DNA of 64,000 nt from Williamsia muralis (lineage in GTDB: Bacteria > Actinomycetota > Actinomycetes > Mycobacteriales > Mycobacteriaceae). This document shows positions 50,489-59,550 of this stretch, in pieces; position 1 is the stretch's first letter, and each line of letters opens with the position of its first letter. The notes beneath the pieces were generated by a model. The model was not told the origin of the DNA and made no database searches. It was given only the letters and a program-made list of their open reading frames with translations. Made by a program: the position numbers and the translations under genes. The stretch is taken from assembly GCF_002735905.1 (NCBI RefSeq), contig NZ_PEBD01000010.1, forward strand, positions 1,364,001 to 1,428,000, written 5' to 3'.

Positions 50489-51898
50489 ATGACAACCACA
50501 CACGATCGTCAGGCCGACGGGGACGCTGCCGTTCCGAAACGACGCGATCGCACGCACTGGCTGTACATCGCGGTGATCGTGGCCGTGATCGCCGGTGTCC
50601 TGGTCGGCATCCTGGCTCCCGGGGTCGGCAAGGACGTCGGAGTCCTCGGCACGATGTTCGTCAGCCTGATCAAGATGATGATCAGCCCGGTCATCTTCTG
50701 CACCATCGTCCTCGGTATCGGGTCGGTGCGCGCAGCCGCCACAGTCGGAAAGGTGGGCGGCCTGGCTTTCGCCTACTTCCTGGGTATGTCGACGGTCGCG
50801 CTGGCGATCGGACTCGTGGTCGGCAACCTACTCAAGCCCGGTGATGGTCTGACCCTCGACCCCTCGGCGATGGGCAAGGGCACCGAACTGGCCGACAAGG
50901 CACACGAATCGGGCGGCACGCTGGACTTCATCCAGTCGATCATCCCGACGTCGATGCTCTCGGCGCTGACCGAGGGCAGTGTGTTGCAGACCCTGTTCAT
51001 CGCACTGCTGGTCGGCTTCGCCATCCAGAGTCTGGGCAAGTCGGGCGAATCCGCGCTGCGAGCCATCGAGACGCTGCAGAAGATCGTGTTCAAGGTGCTC
51101 GCCATGGTGCTGTGGCTCGCCCCGATCGGCGCTTTCGGCGCGATCGCGAACGTCGTCGGCCAAACCGGTTGGAGTGCGGTCACCGAACTGCTGACGTTGA
51201 TGCTCGGCTTTTATGTCACCTGCGTGATCTTCGTCTTCGGAATCCTCGGACTGCTACTCCGCTTTGTCGCCGGCGTCTCGATCTTCAAGTTGGTGCGCTA
51301 CCTCGCCCGTGAGTATCTCCTGATCTTCGCCACCTCGTCGTCGGAGTCGGCGTTGCCGCGGTTGATCGCCAAGATGGAGCACCTCGGCGTCGAACGCACC
51401 ACTGTCGGAGTTGTTGTCCCGACCGGCTATTCGTTCAACCTCGACGGCACGGCGATCTACCTGACCATGGCCTCGCTGTTCGTGGCCGACGCCATGGGTC
51501 AGCCACTCTCGCTCGGGGAGCAGATCTCGCTGCTGGTCTTCATGATCGTTGCCTCCAAGGGTGCGGCCGGCGTCAGCGGCGCGGGCCTGGCCACGCTCGC
51601 CGGCGGTCTGCAGAGCCACCGTCCCGAACTCCTCGACGGCGTCGGGATCATCGTCGGAATCGACCGGTTCATGTCGGAAGCGCGTGCGGTGACCAACTTC
51701 TCCGGCAACGCGGTGGCAACCATGCTGGTCGGTTCCTGGACCAAGACGATCAACAAGGATCAGGTCGACAACGTGCTGCGCGGTGACGATCCGTTCGACG
51801 AGCTGACGATGGTCGACGACGGCCACGACAGCTGGGACAAAGACGACGACGACTCCGGCACAAAGGTGGACACCACGAAGAAGCCGGTGACTGCCTGA
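50489..51898 (+). CDS. dctA: C4-dicarboxylate:cation symporter (DctA-like, DAACS family)
   Basis: 469 residues from ATG 50489 with GAAGGAAG upstream. About eight membrane helices and two re-entrant loops; signatures ATSSSESALPRL (the serine-rich hairpin 1), PTGYSFNLDGTAIYLTMASL, and KGAAGVSGAGLATLAGGL plus DRFMSEARAVTNFSGNAVAT in the substrate-binding core. It imports succinate, fumarate, malate or aspartate with cations. The acidic C-terminal tail (GHDSWDKDDDDSGTKVD) is polar. Regulation by the divergent two-component system and a CRP-type site is likely. Confidence 0.92.
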   Translation: MTTTHDRQADGDAAVPKRRDRTHWLYIAVIVAVIAGVLVGILAPGVGKDVGVLGTMFVSLIKMMISPVIFCTIVLGIGSVRAAATVGKVGGLAFAYFLGMSTVALAIGLVVGNLLKPGDGLTLDPSAMGKGTELADKAHESGGTLDFIQSIIPTSMLSALTEGSVLQTLFIALLVGFAIQSLGKSGESALRAIETLQKIVFKVLAMVLWLAPIGAFGAIANVVGQTGWSAVTELLTLMLGFYVTCVIFVFGILGLLLRFVAGVSIFKLVRYLAREYLLIFATSSSESALPRLIAKMEHLGVERTTVGVVVPTGYSFNLDGTAIYLTMASLFVADAMGQPLSLGEQISLLVFMIVASKGAAGVSGAGLATLAGGLQSHRPELLDGVGIIVGIDRFMSEARAVTNFSGNAVATMLVGSWTKTINKDQVDNVLRGDDPFDELTMVDDGHDSWDKDDDDSGTKVDTTKKPVTA

Positions 51899-51920
51899 GT
51901 CTCACCTCTGACAACGCTGC

Positions 51921-51954
51921 GCCGCGGACCGCTGGTCCGCGGCACAGCTGTTTT
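51921..51954 (+). terminator. Intrinsic terminator after dctA
   Basis: GCCGCGGACC pairs perfectly with GGTCCGCGGC around a 3-nt loop, followed by ACAGCTGTTTT. Confidence 0.8.
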
Positions 51955-52050
51955 CATGCGGTGACCGTCGACAATTTGCTGAAATGGGCGAATCGAATAT
52001 CCCGCGGGGTCACACCGATCGGGGGGGCGTTCGCGACGTGAGGGGACCAG

Positions 52051-52869
52051 GTGGCCACAGAGGTCGACGATGGCGCGCACAGCCCTGCGATCTCACAGCA
52101 GGACCGGTGGATCCATCTGACCGAGTGGCCGCTGGCCATCGCCGGGGTCGTGTTCGTTCTCTGCTACGCCGTCGAAGTACTCGCCCAACCGGGTGGAACG
52201 GCGGAGGACCTCCTCGAGGCGGTCATCTTCATCACCTGGGCCAGCTTTGTCATCGACTACCTGGTGCGGCTCGGTCTCGCGGGTGAGCGACTCCGCTGGT
52301 TCGTCCGGCACCTCCCGGAACTGCTGATCGTGGCTCTACCCGTCCTGCGTCCCTTACGTCTGCTGCGCCTGCTCGCGGTACTCGCCGTACTCCATCGCGT
52401 TGCCGGTCAGGCAATCCGCGGACGGGTACTGGCGTACACGGTGGTTGCCTGCCTGATGCTGATCTTCGTCGCGTCGCTGGCGATCCTCGACACCGAGCGG
52501 GGCAGCGACGACGCCACCATTCGTAACTTCGAGGACGCGTTGTGGTGGTCCATCACCACGGTCACCACCATCGGCTACGGCGACTACGCGCCGACCACGC
52601 TCACCGGGAGGATGATCGCGGTCGGTCTGATGATCGGTGGCATCAGCCTGATCGGCGTCGTCACGGCCAGCATCGCCACCTGGATCGTCGAACGCGTCAA
52701 CGAGACCGACGAAGCCAATCTCGCGGCCACCAAGCGTCAGATCGACGCGCTGCACGACGAGGTCCGCGACCTGCGGGCCGACATCGCCCGGCTCACATCA
52801 CAGCCGCACCCGGGATCGGCGACCGATGCCGCGGTCGTCGGCTCGGCCGACGCCGAACGCCGGCTGTGA
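52051..52869 (+). CDS. Voltage-gated-like potassium channel
   Basis: 272 residues. Six-helix topology: helices near 26-45, 57-75 and 87-99, an S4-like segment with spaced Arg (VLRPLRLLRLLAV; Arg100, 103, 106), S5 about 126-146, pore helix and selectivity filter TTVTTIGYGDYA (172-179), and S6 about 190-212. The C-terminus is a coiled coil (RQIDALHDEVRDLRADIARL) that may drive tetramer assembly. GTG start; the ATP/NAD-binding RCK domain of many bacterial channels is absent. No operon partner. Confidence 0.93.
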   Translation: MATEVDDGAHSPAISQQDRWIHLTEWPLAIAGVVFVLCYAVEVLAQPGGTAEDLLEAVIFITWASFVIDYLVRLGLAGERLRWFVRHLPELLIVALPVLRPLRLLRLLAVLAVLHRVAGQAIRGRVLAYTVVACLMLIFVASLAILDTERGSDDATIRNFEDALWWSITTVTTIGYGDYAPTTLTGRMIAVGLMIGGISLIGVVTASIATWIVERVNETDEANLAATKRQIDALHDEVRDLRADIARLTSQPHPGSATDAAVVGSADAERRL

Positions 52870-53021
52870 CGCCGCGGAGAAGCAGCTGGTCGTAGCGGGT
52901 ATCGGCGGATCGGCGACCGCCGAAGCAATGAAAAGCGGTAGGCCAGTCGCTAGGCTACGAAGGGTCGACCTGTAGCCCTCGGGTCGACAGACCGATCGAA
53001 CAGCAAGCCCTGGAGGCGCGC

Positions 53022-54539
53022 ATGGCAGACGAACGGTTCAACACGACAACGGATTCCGGTGCGCCGGTCACCAGCGATGAGCACTCGCTGACAGTGGGCG
53101 CCGGTGGTCCCATCGTTTTGCACGATCACTACTTGATCGAGCAGATGGCCCAGTTCAACCGCGAGCGAGTGCCCGAAAGGCAGCCCCACGCGAAGGGCAG
53201 TGGCGCGTTCGGGTCGTTCGAGGTCACCGCTGATGTGTCCGAATACACCTGCGCAGCGGTCTTCCAGCCGGGCACCGTCACCGAGATGGCCGCGCGATTC
53301 TCCACCGTGGCGGGCGAGCGTGGAAGCCCCGACACCTGGCGGGACCCCCGCGGTTTCGCGCTCAAGTTCTACACCAGCGAGGGTGTCTACGACATGGTCG
53401 GCAACAACACGCCGGTCTTCTTCATCAAGGACCCGCTGAAGTTCCAGCACTTCATCCGGTCACAGAAACGGCGCGCGGACAACAACTTACGTGACCACGA
53501 CATGCAATGGGACTTCTGGACCCTGTCCCCGGAGTCGGCACATCAGGTCACGTGGCTGATGGGTGACCGCGGAATTCCGCGGACCTGGCGGCACATGAAC
53601 GGTTACAGCTCCCACACCTACCTGTGGGTGAACAGCTCCGGTGCAAAGCACTGGGTGAAGTACCACTTCAAGACCGACCAGGGCATCGAGACATTCACCC
53701 AGGACGAGGCCGACCAGATGGCCTCCGCCGACACCGATTACCACACTCGTGATCTGTACGAGGCCATCGACGGTGGCGACTTCCCGACGTGGACCATGAA
53801 GGTGCAGCTGATGCCGTTCGACGACGCAACGTCGTATCGGTTCAATCCCTTCGATCTGACCAAGGTCTGGCCGCACGACGACTATCCGCTGATCGAGGTC
53901 GGCCGGATGAAGCTCGACCGGAACCCCACCGACCATCACACCGAGATCGAGCAGGCCGCATTCGAGCCCAACAACCTCGTCCCCGGGATCGGGTTGAGTC
54001 CGGACCGCATGTTGCTGGCGCGCTCGTTCGCCTACGCGGATGCACACCGATACCGAATCGGCGTGAATTACAAGCAGATTCCGGTCAACGCCTCGAAGTA
54101 TCCGGTGCACAGCTACTCCAAGGACGGCGCGATGCGGGTCACCAACGTGTCCGATCCTGTGTACGCACCCAACTCCAAAGGCGGTCCTGCCGCGCGTAAC
54201 GACTTCCGGGGTGAGCCGGGCTGGGCGGCCGATGGTGCCATCGTGCGCACCGCATACGTCGACCACCCACAGGACGACGACTTCGGTCAGGCGGGCACGC
54301 TCATCCGAGAGGTGATGGATCAGGATGCGCGAGATCGACTGGTGGACAACGTTGTCGGTCATCTGCTGAACGGGGTGGAGGACCCGGTGCTCAGCCGGGC
54401 CTTCGAGTACTGGCAGCGCATCGACCCCGGTGTCGGCAAGGCGATCCAGGACGGTGTGGAGTCCAAGGCTGGGGAGTCCGATCCCAAGGCCGCGGACCAG
54501 GGCAATCCGGCTCGCGCCGGCATGCAAGAGAAGGCGTAG
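53022..54539 (+). CDS. katA: Monofunctional heme catalase
   Basis: 505 residues. It dismutates hydrogen peroxide. Catalytic His56 ([12 protein letters not shown]), the Asn in [13 protein letters not shown] (about 128-129), the long conserved core through [13 protein letters not shown], and the heme-ligand Tyr in [14 protein letters not shown]. Size fits a small-subunit clade 3 catalase. Start ATG with GGAGG, and TAGGCT at 52952-52957 upstream could be a -10 (about 65-nt leader). It is coupled to the HAD gene by a 3-nt gap. Confidence 0.95.
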   Translation: MADERFNTTTDSGAPVTSDEHSLTVGAGGPIVLHDHYLIEQMAQFNRERVPERQPHAKGSGAFGSFEVTADVSEYTCAAVFQPGTVTEMAARFSTVAGERGSPDTWRDPRGFALKFYTSEGVYDMVGNNTPVFFIKDPLKFQHFIRSQKRRADNNLRDHDMQWDFWTLSPESAHQVTWLMGDRGIPRTWRHMNGYSSHTYLWVNSSGAKHWVKYHFKTDQGIETFTQDEADQMASADTDYHTRDLYEAIDGGDFPTWTMKVQLMPFDDATSYRFNPFDLTKVWPHDDYPLIEVGRMKLDRNPTDHHTEIEQAAFEPNNLVPGIGLSPDRMLLARSFAYADAHRYRIGVNYKQIPVNASKYPVHSYSKDGAMRVTNVSDPVYAPNSKGGPAARNDFRGEPGWAADGAIVRTAYVDHPQDDDFGQAGTLIREVMDQDARDRLVDNVVGHLLNGVEDPVLSRAFEYWQRIDPGVGKAIQDGVESKAGESDPKAADQGNPARAGMQEKA

Positions 54540-54542
54540 GGC

Positions 54543-55265
54543 ATGGCGGAGATCGAAGGCGAGAAACTCGCTGTCCTGTTCGACATCGACGGCACCCTCG
54601 TGGACTCGGTGTACGCCCACGTCGCGGCCTGGCATGAGGCGCTGGCCGAGGTCGATCTCACCGTTCCCCACTGGGAGATCCACCGCCGCATCGGGATGGA
54701 CGGGTCACTCCTGGTCGATGAACTCCTGGACATCGCGGGAGTGGGCGCGGACGCGTCGGGCAGGTCGGATCTGGCCGATGCGGCGTCGAGTAAACACACC
54801 GAGGCCTATCTCCGGCGTTCCGATTCGCTGACCATTCTGCCCGGTGGCCGTGACGTCATCAAACGCGCCAAGGAGCTCGGATACGTTGTGGTCCTTGCGA
54901 CTTCGGCGCCGCAACAGGAACTGCAGATTCTGCGTGATCTGCTCGAGGTCGAGGACCACATCGATGCGGTGACCTCCGGGGAAGACGTGGAGACGGCCAA
55001 ACCCGACGCGACCGTCGTGAAGATCGCTGTAGAGCGCGCCGGGGTGAGTGCCTCGAACGCGGTCATGGTCGGCGATGCCACCTGGGATGCCATCGCGGCA
55101 ACGAAGGTGGGTGTTCGTTCGGTGGCCGTGCTGACCGGCGGCATCGGCGGTGATGCCCTCCGGGGTGCCGGCGCCAAGCGCGTGTTCCAGGACGCACGCC
55201 ATCTCGCGGACGACCTCGCCAAGACCGTCGATGGGTTGTGCGCCTCGCCCGGCAGTCGGCGTTAG
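54543..55265 (+). CDS. HAD-family phosphatase (beta-phosphoglucomutase/phosphoglycolate phosphatase-like)
   Basis: 240 residues. Motif I LFDIDGTLVDS (nucleophile Asp and acid Asp), motif II ATSAPQQ (Ser/Thr), motif III Lys in ETAKPDATV and motif IV VMVGDATWDAIAA. The cap is the helical type C1 inserted after motif I. It dephosphorylates a small phosphorylated metabolite, identity unknown. It is 3 nt after the catalase stop, suggesting co-transcription, though a functional link is not evident. Its end overlaps the convergent WYL gene by 4 nt. Confidence 0.9.
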   Translation: MAEIEGEKLAVLFDIDGTLVDSVYAHVAAWHEALAEVDLTVPHWEIHRRIGMDGSLLVDELLDIAGVGADASGRSDLADAASSKHTEAYLRRSDSLTILPGGRDVIKRAKELGYVVVLATSAPQQELQILRDLLEVEDHIDAVTSGEDVETAKPDATVVKIAVERAGVSASNAVMVGDATWDAIAATKVGVRSVAVLTGGIGGDALRGAGAKRVFQDARHLADDLAKTVDGLCASPGSRR

Positions 55266-56227
55266 GCGTTGCGGTAACGCTCGGCAACCCGAAGGTGGTA
55301 CTCGGCGAGTGCCACACATTCGTCGCGCAGCTCGGTGGGCGAGAGAATTGTGAAGTCGGCGTCGAACGCGTACAGCCACCGTGCGATTGCAGCTGCAGAC
55401 TGGCCGTAGAGCTGCACCTCGCAGCTGTCGGTGTCGCCGGATTCCACCACACCCCACTCGGCGTCGACCATGTCGGCGACCTTGTCGACGGGGCTGTGGA
55501 TCTGCACCCGCGCGTTGGCCTGGCGGTACACGGACCCCAGGCTGCGCGCGATGAATGCCGCAGCGCCGCCTTCGGGCAGCGGCCGAGGTGAAAAGCGCGG
55601 GCCCGTCGGTATTTTCGGGGTGAGCCGGTCGAGGCGAAACGAACGCCAGTCGTCGCGGCCGAGGTCCCACGCGAGCAGGTACCACCGCGCGCCACTGCGA
55701 ACCAGGCGGTAGGGCTCCACCTCGCGCCTGCTCTCTGTTCCGTCACGGGCTTTGTAGTCGAACCGGAGTCGCTCGTGCCGGTGACAGACGGCCGCGACGT
55801 CCGCGAGAACGCCGGCATCCACCGCCACCCGGGTTCGGGTGGGGGTGGAGTCGACCTGCAGCGAATCGAGCCGGTGCCGAAGCCGCGACGGCATCACCTG
55901 ACGCAACTTCGACATCGCGCGCATCGACGCCTCGTCGAGGCCGCTGACCGAGTTTGCCGCACCGGCGCCCAGACTCAGCGCCACCGCCAGAACCTCGTGA
56001 TCGTCGAGAAGCAGCGGTGGCATCTCGGCTCCGGCCCCGAGCTGGTATCCGCCGCCGACACCCACACTGGCGTCCACCGGATACCCCAGCTCGCGTAGCC
56101 GGTCGATGTCGCGGCGCACGGTGCGGGTGGTGATGCCGAGCCGGTCCGCCAGATCTGCTCCCGACCAGTCCTTACGGGTCTGAAGCAGGCTCAGGAGCCG
56201 GAGTAGTCGCGCTGAGGTATCCAACAT
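55262..56227 (-). CDS. WYL-domain regulator (YafY/DeoR-like)
   Basis: 321 residues from ATG 56227; the frame to 56278 would translate the operator and is rejected. N-terminal HTH (LLRLLSLLQTRKDWSGADLA, GITTRTVRRDIDRLRELG), then GGYQLGAGAEMPPLLLDDHE and the WYL region RLRFDYKARDGTE, EPYRLVRSGARWYLLAWDLG, FRLDRL, ending in the WCX extension. WYL proteins bind a ligand or nucleic acid and often repress the divergent gene. Divergent from an ABC exporter with a 25-bp palindrome between. Confidence 0.9.
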   Translation of the reverse strand: MLDTSARLLRLLSLLQTRKDWSGADLADRLGITTRTVRRDIDRLRELGYPVDASVGVGGGYQLGAGAEMPPLLLDDHEVLAVALSLGAGAANSVSGLDEASMRAMSKLRQVMPSRLRHRLDSLQVDSTPTRTRVAVDAGVLADVAAVCHRHERLRFDYKARDGTESRREVEPYRLVRSGARWYLLAWDLGRDDWRSFRLDRLTPKIPTGPRFSPRPLPEGGAAAFIARSLGSVYRQANARVQIHSPVDKVADMVDAEWGVVESGDTDSCEVQLYGQSAAAIARWLYAFDADFTILSPTELRDECVALAEYHLRVAERYRNA

Positions 56228-56231
56228 GGTT

Positions 56232-56262
56232 TTGACAATGCCAGATATTGCGGACCGATACT
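56232..56262 (+). promoter_or_regulatory. Promoter of the ABC exporter operon
   Basis: TTGACA (56232-56237) and GATACT (56257-56262) with a 19-nt spacer form a good sigma-70-type promoter. The downstream hexamer lies in the centre of the operator palindrome. Confidence 0.6.
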
Positions 56263-56271
56263 GTCCGCAAT
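56247..56271. promoter_or_regulatory. 25-bp palindrome, candidate WYL-regulator operator
   Basis: ATTGCGGAC (56247-56255) and GTCCGCAAT (56263-56271) are perfect 9-bp arms with the 7-nt spacer CGATACT. It overlaps the -10 of the ABC operon and lies 20 nt upstream of the WYL gene start, so it could repress both. Confidence 0.7.
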
Positions 56272-56326
56272 GGGTCATAGGTTCTCCTCATCGCAGTTCG
56301 CGACTCATTCCGGGAGGACAACAAAG

Positions 56327-57310
56327 ATGACTCAGACACACGACACGCCGGCCATCGAGATGGTGGGCCTGACCAAGACCTTCAAGCAGGGCAAGAGCAC
56401 CGTCGAAGCAGTCAAGGGCATCGATCTGGCCGTGAAAGAAGGGGAGCTGGTCGCGTTCCTCGGACCGAACGGGGCGGGTAAGTCCACCACGTTGCGGATG
56501 ATCACCACGCTGTTGCGGCCCACGTCCGGTGCGGCGTGGCTGGCCGGGCACAACATCGCCGACGAGCCCGATGCGGTCCGGCGCAAGATCGGCTACGTGG
56601 GCCAGGGCAACGGTGGTGGCAACAACCAGCGCGTACGTGAAGAACTCATCACCCAGGGTCTGTGCTATGGATTCGGCAAAGCCGAGAGTTCGCTTCGCGC
56701 AGACGAATTGATCGCGGCCCTCGACCTGACGGGGATGGAGAACCGAAAGGTGAGCACTCTCTCGGGAGGTCAGCGCCGCCGACTCGACATCGCGCTCGGC
56801 ATCGTGCACCGGCCTCCGGTGATCTTCCTCGATGAACCGACCACGGGCATGGATCCCCAGAGCCGGGCCAACCTGTGGACACACATTCAGCGGTTGCGCG
56901 CGGAGACCGGTGCCACCATCGTGCTGACCACGCACTACCTCGACGAGGCCGACGCGATGGCCGAACGAGTGGTCGTCATAGACAAGGGCACGGTCATCGC
57001 CGACGACTCCGCGGCGGCGCTCAAAGACACCCTTGCCGGCGACAGCATCAGCCTCACCGCCGACTCCTCCGACGGTGCCGCAGAACTGGCCCGGATCGCC
57101 ACCTCGATCGATGCGGTACGCAGCGCCGAGGTGATCGGCGAGTCAGTCGAATTGCAGGTTGTCGGTGCCGACAAGGTGCTGCCCCAGGTGATCACCGCAG
57201 CCGCGGCCAGGGCAGTTGCGGTACGCAGTGCATCCTCGACGCGCCCGACCCTCGACGATGTCTTCCTCTCACTCACCGGGCGAAGCCTGCGCGAAACTGC
57301 AGCCGTCTGA
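56327..57310 (+). CDS. ABC-2 exporter ATPase (DrrA-type)
   Basis: 327 residues from ATG 56327 with GGGAGG upstream. Walker A GPNGAGKST (46-54), signature LSGGQRRRLDIALGI, Walker B VIFLDEPTTGMDP, and the switch His in LTTHYLDEADAM. The C-terminal extension (about 240-327) is typical of DrrA-type drug or lipid exporters. It pairs with the permease 45 nt downstream; together they would pump a hydrophobic compound outward. Confidence 0.92.
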   Translation: MTQTHDTPAIEMVGLTKTFKQGKSTVEAVKGIDLAVKEGELVAFLGPNGAGKSTTLRMITTLLRPTSGAAWLAGHNIADEPDAVRRKIGYVGQGNGGGNNQRVREELITQGLCYGFGKAESSLRADELIAALDLTGMENRKVSTLSGGQRRRLDIALGIVHRPPVIFLDEPTTGMDPQSRANLWTHIQRLRAETGATIVLTTHYLDEADAMAERVVVIDKGTVIADDSAAALKDTLAGDSISLTADSSDGAAELARIATSIDAVRSAEVIGESVELQVVGADKVLPQVITAAAARAVAVRSASSTRPTLDDVFLSLTGRSLRETAAV

Positions 57311-57355
57311 ACACCTTTCCCTCAAACCCTTAGCCAAAGTCTCCAGGAGAAACCG

Positions 57356-58123
57356 ATGACAACATCAATCGTCCGCGACAGTTCCATTGTTCTGACCCGT
57401 GAATTGCGGCCGACGGTCCGGGATCCGTTCACCGTGATCTTCAGTCTCGTGCAGCCGCTGATTCTGCTTGCTCTGTTCGGCCCGCTTCTGAAAGACGTTC
57501 CGGGTGCCGGTGATTCGGGCAATGTGTGGAACTGGTTCATTCCGGGTGTGCTGGCGATGATCGCGATCTTCGGCACGTCGATGACCGGCTCCAACCTGAT
57601 GGACGAGATCCACTCGGGCAGTCATGAGCGGATGCTCGTCACCCCATTGAGCCGCAGCTCGTTGCTGATCGGACGTGCGTTGAAGGAAATGGTGCCGCTC
57701 GCAGCGCAGGCCGTGATCATCTTGCTGGTGGGCCTACCCTTGGGCTTCGACATCAACCTCGGGGGAGCAGCCATCGGCATCCTCATCCTCGGTGTGTTCG
57801 GCGTCGGACTCGGAGCCCTGTCTTACACCCTGGCTCTTGCTGTGCGCGAACAGGACTGGGTGTTCTGGACGGTACAGCAGACGCTGATGTTCCCGATGCT
57901 GATCCTGTCGGGCACCATGCTCCCGCTCGATGACGCGCCGGGATGGATGAAGGTGCTGGTGAACATCAACCCGTTGCACTACGTGGTGGAAGCGGAGCGC
58001 GCGCTGTTCGTGGGCGACTTCGACACCAAGACGGTGCTTTCCGGTGTGGTCGCGGCCCTCATCGTGGCCGTCGGTGGAATTGCCGCAGGTGTGCGGGCGA
58101 TCAGTGCGGCGTCGCGCAGCTGA
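57356..58123 (+). CDS. ABC-2 exporter permease (DrrB-type)
   Basis: 255 residues with six hydrophobic helices (VIFSLVQPLILLALFGPLL, WFIPGVLAMIAIFGTSMTG, AAQAVIILLVGLPLGF, ILILGVFGVGLGALSYTLAL, MFPMLILSGTMLPL, VVAALIVAVGGIAAGVRAI). ERMLVTPLSRSSLLIGRALKE is the conserved cytoplasmic coupling segment. Follows the ATPase gene in one operon. A large hairpin stands 14 nt downstream. Confidence 0.92.
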   Translation: MTTSIVRDSSIVLTRELRPTVRDPFTVIFSLVQPLILLALFGPLLKDVPGAGDSGNVWNWFIPGVLAMIAIFGTSMTGSNLMDEIHSGSHERMLVTPLSRSSLLIGRALKEMVPLAAQAVIILLVGLPLGFDINLGGAAIGILILGVFGVGLGALSYTLALAVREQDWVFWTVQQTLMFPMLILSGTMLPLDDAPGWMKVLVNINPLHYVVEAERALFVGDFDTKTVLSGVVAALIVAVGGIAAGVRAISAASRS

Positions 58124-58136
58124 TCCCATCACCAGA

Positions 58137-58187
58137 TGTGGCCTTGTCACGCGCACACTCCCAGGCGGGGTGCGTGACAAGGCCACA
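58137..58187. terminator. Large perfect hairpin between convergent genes
   Basis: TGTGGCCTTGTCACGC (58137-58152) and GCGTGACAAGGCCACA (58172-58187) pair over 16 bp, with a 19-nt loop. No T-tract follows on either side, so it is terminator-like but not classical. Confidence 0.5.
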
Positions 58188-58222
58188 GTGTGATTTGGGA
58201 TTCGCTTGGGGTTCGGCGTTCT

Positions 58223-59479
58223 TCAGGGGAGGATGCCTGCGCTCTTGGCCGCCCGCATCCACTCAGGGAACTCCGAGAGCAGACGCTGGTACAGATCGTC
58301 ATCGCTCACCTGATCGATGTCGTCGAGTGCAAAGAAGCCCGCGTTGTCCACGACGCGGCCCGCCATGTCGTCGAGTCGTTCTAGGACTCCGTAGTTGGCC
58401 CTGCCGATCCCGACGAATTGCCAGAACACCGGAGCGCCCGACGCAGCACGCATCAGCTCGCTGATCGGTACCTTTTTCCGGAAACCGCCGTCGGTGAAGA
58501 AGAGGACAAGGACCGGCCGTCCAGGGACAACCGTGTTCAGGATCTCGTTCATGATCGGCAGTTCATCGTTCGACGCTCCGATCGCGTCGTAGTCGATGCC
58601 CCCGTGAACACCCGACAGGTGGAGGAACTCCTCGGTCCACGACTCGACGTTCGTCACACTGATGTCGGGGACACGCGCGAAACCACGGGCGTACATATAC
58701 GGCTCCAACTGGCCGTCGTCGTCGATCTGGGTGGCCACCGCCAGCATCCGTTCGACCACGCGGTGCACCACCCGGCCGGAGTATTGCCGCGACATACTCC
58801 CGGTCTTGTCGATGACAAGGATGACCCGGGCTCGGACGCCGGTCGCGTTCTTGCTGAGCAGTACCTTGTGCACCTCACGCTTGCGCATGTCGAGGCGATG
58901 GCGCTTGTCGAGCGAGAGCTTCTCCTCGCCCGCAACAGATCTCACCGCCGCGACCCCCGGGGCGGGCGACGTGGCCGCGGGTTCGTCATCGACCTCCACA
59001 CCGTGTTCCCGAACCAGATCCGCGAAGCCGCGATCCCATCCGGCGCTGACATTGCGGATCTTCCACTCACCGCCCCGCCGGTAGATCTCGCCCAGCACCG
59101 CGGCACGTTCGGTACTCAACCCGGCTGCGGGTAGCTCGATCTGGAACCCGGTGCCGCTGGCAGAGGCTGCCAGAGCGGGTAGCGCCGACAGGGGAGACGG
59201 ATACCCGTCGTCGCAGGCGACCGCAACGGCAACGGTGTGGACGTCGGCAGGCACCCTCGCGAGGTCGACCGTCAGGGTGGTGCCACCCGACAGCACAACC
59301 GCACCATTGGTCGACTGCGGCTGGTTGAAGAAGATGAAGTCCGAGTCGGTTCGCGTCTTGTGGTTGTCGCCGAGAAGAAACGCCATCACGTCAACCGTGC
59401 CGGGCGCCGCTCCGGTGACCGCGACAGTGAGAAGGCCGGAAGAGATGGTTGTGTTAGCGCCTCGCTTCAGGGTGACCAT
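58223..59479 (-). CDS. TerD-domain protein fused to a von Willebrand factor A domain
   Basis: 418 residues from ATG 59479, preceded by minus-strand GATACT with a 7-nt gap (leaderless); the frame to 59512 is rejected. Residues 1-160 are a TerD domain (DVMAFLLGDNHKTRTDSDFI, FNQPQSTNGAVVLSGG, GEIYRRGGEWKIRNVSAGWD), a calcium-binding fold of tellurium-resistance/stress systems. About 165-210 is a linker; 215-418 is a vWA domain with the MIDAS sequence DKTGSMS (224-230) and LFFTDGGF. TerD-vWA fusions such as TerF occur in ter-type stress islands, but no other ter gene is in the window. Confidence 0.9.
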   Translation of the reverse strand: MVTLKRGANTTISSGLLTVAVTGAAPGTVDVMAFLLGDNHKTRTDSDFIFFNQPQSTNGAVVLSGGTTLTVDLARVPADVHTVAVAVACDDGYPSPLSALPALAASASGTGFQIELPAAGLSTERAAVLGEIYRRGGEWKIRNVSAGWDRGFADLVREHGVEVDDEPAATSPAPGVAAVRSVAGEEKLSLDKRHRLDMRKREVHKVLLSKNATGVRARVILVIDKTGSMSRQYSGRVVHRVVERMLAVATQIDDDGQLEPYMYARGFARVPDISVTNVESWTEEFLHLSGVHGGIDYDAIGASNDELPIMNEILNTVVPGRPVLVLFFTDGGFRKKVPISELMRAASGAPVFWQFVGIGRANYGVLERLDDMAGRVVDNAGFFALDDIDQVSDDDLYQRLLSEFPEWMRAAKSAGILP

Positions 59480-59486
59480 GGCGCTC

Positions 59487-59492
59487 AGTATC
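59487..59492 (-). promoter_or_regulatory. -10 element (GATACT) of the TerD-vWA gene
   Basis: Minus-strand GATACT, 7 nt before the ATG at 59479. Confidence 0.45.
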
Positions 59493-59550
59493 GACGGTGG
59501 TGCGCCGAACACGCATCTGATGTCGGCCCATCAGCCGATCCGATCCGAGG

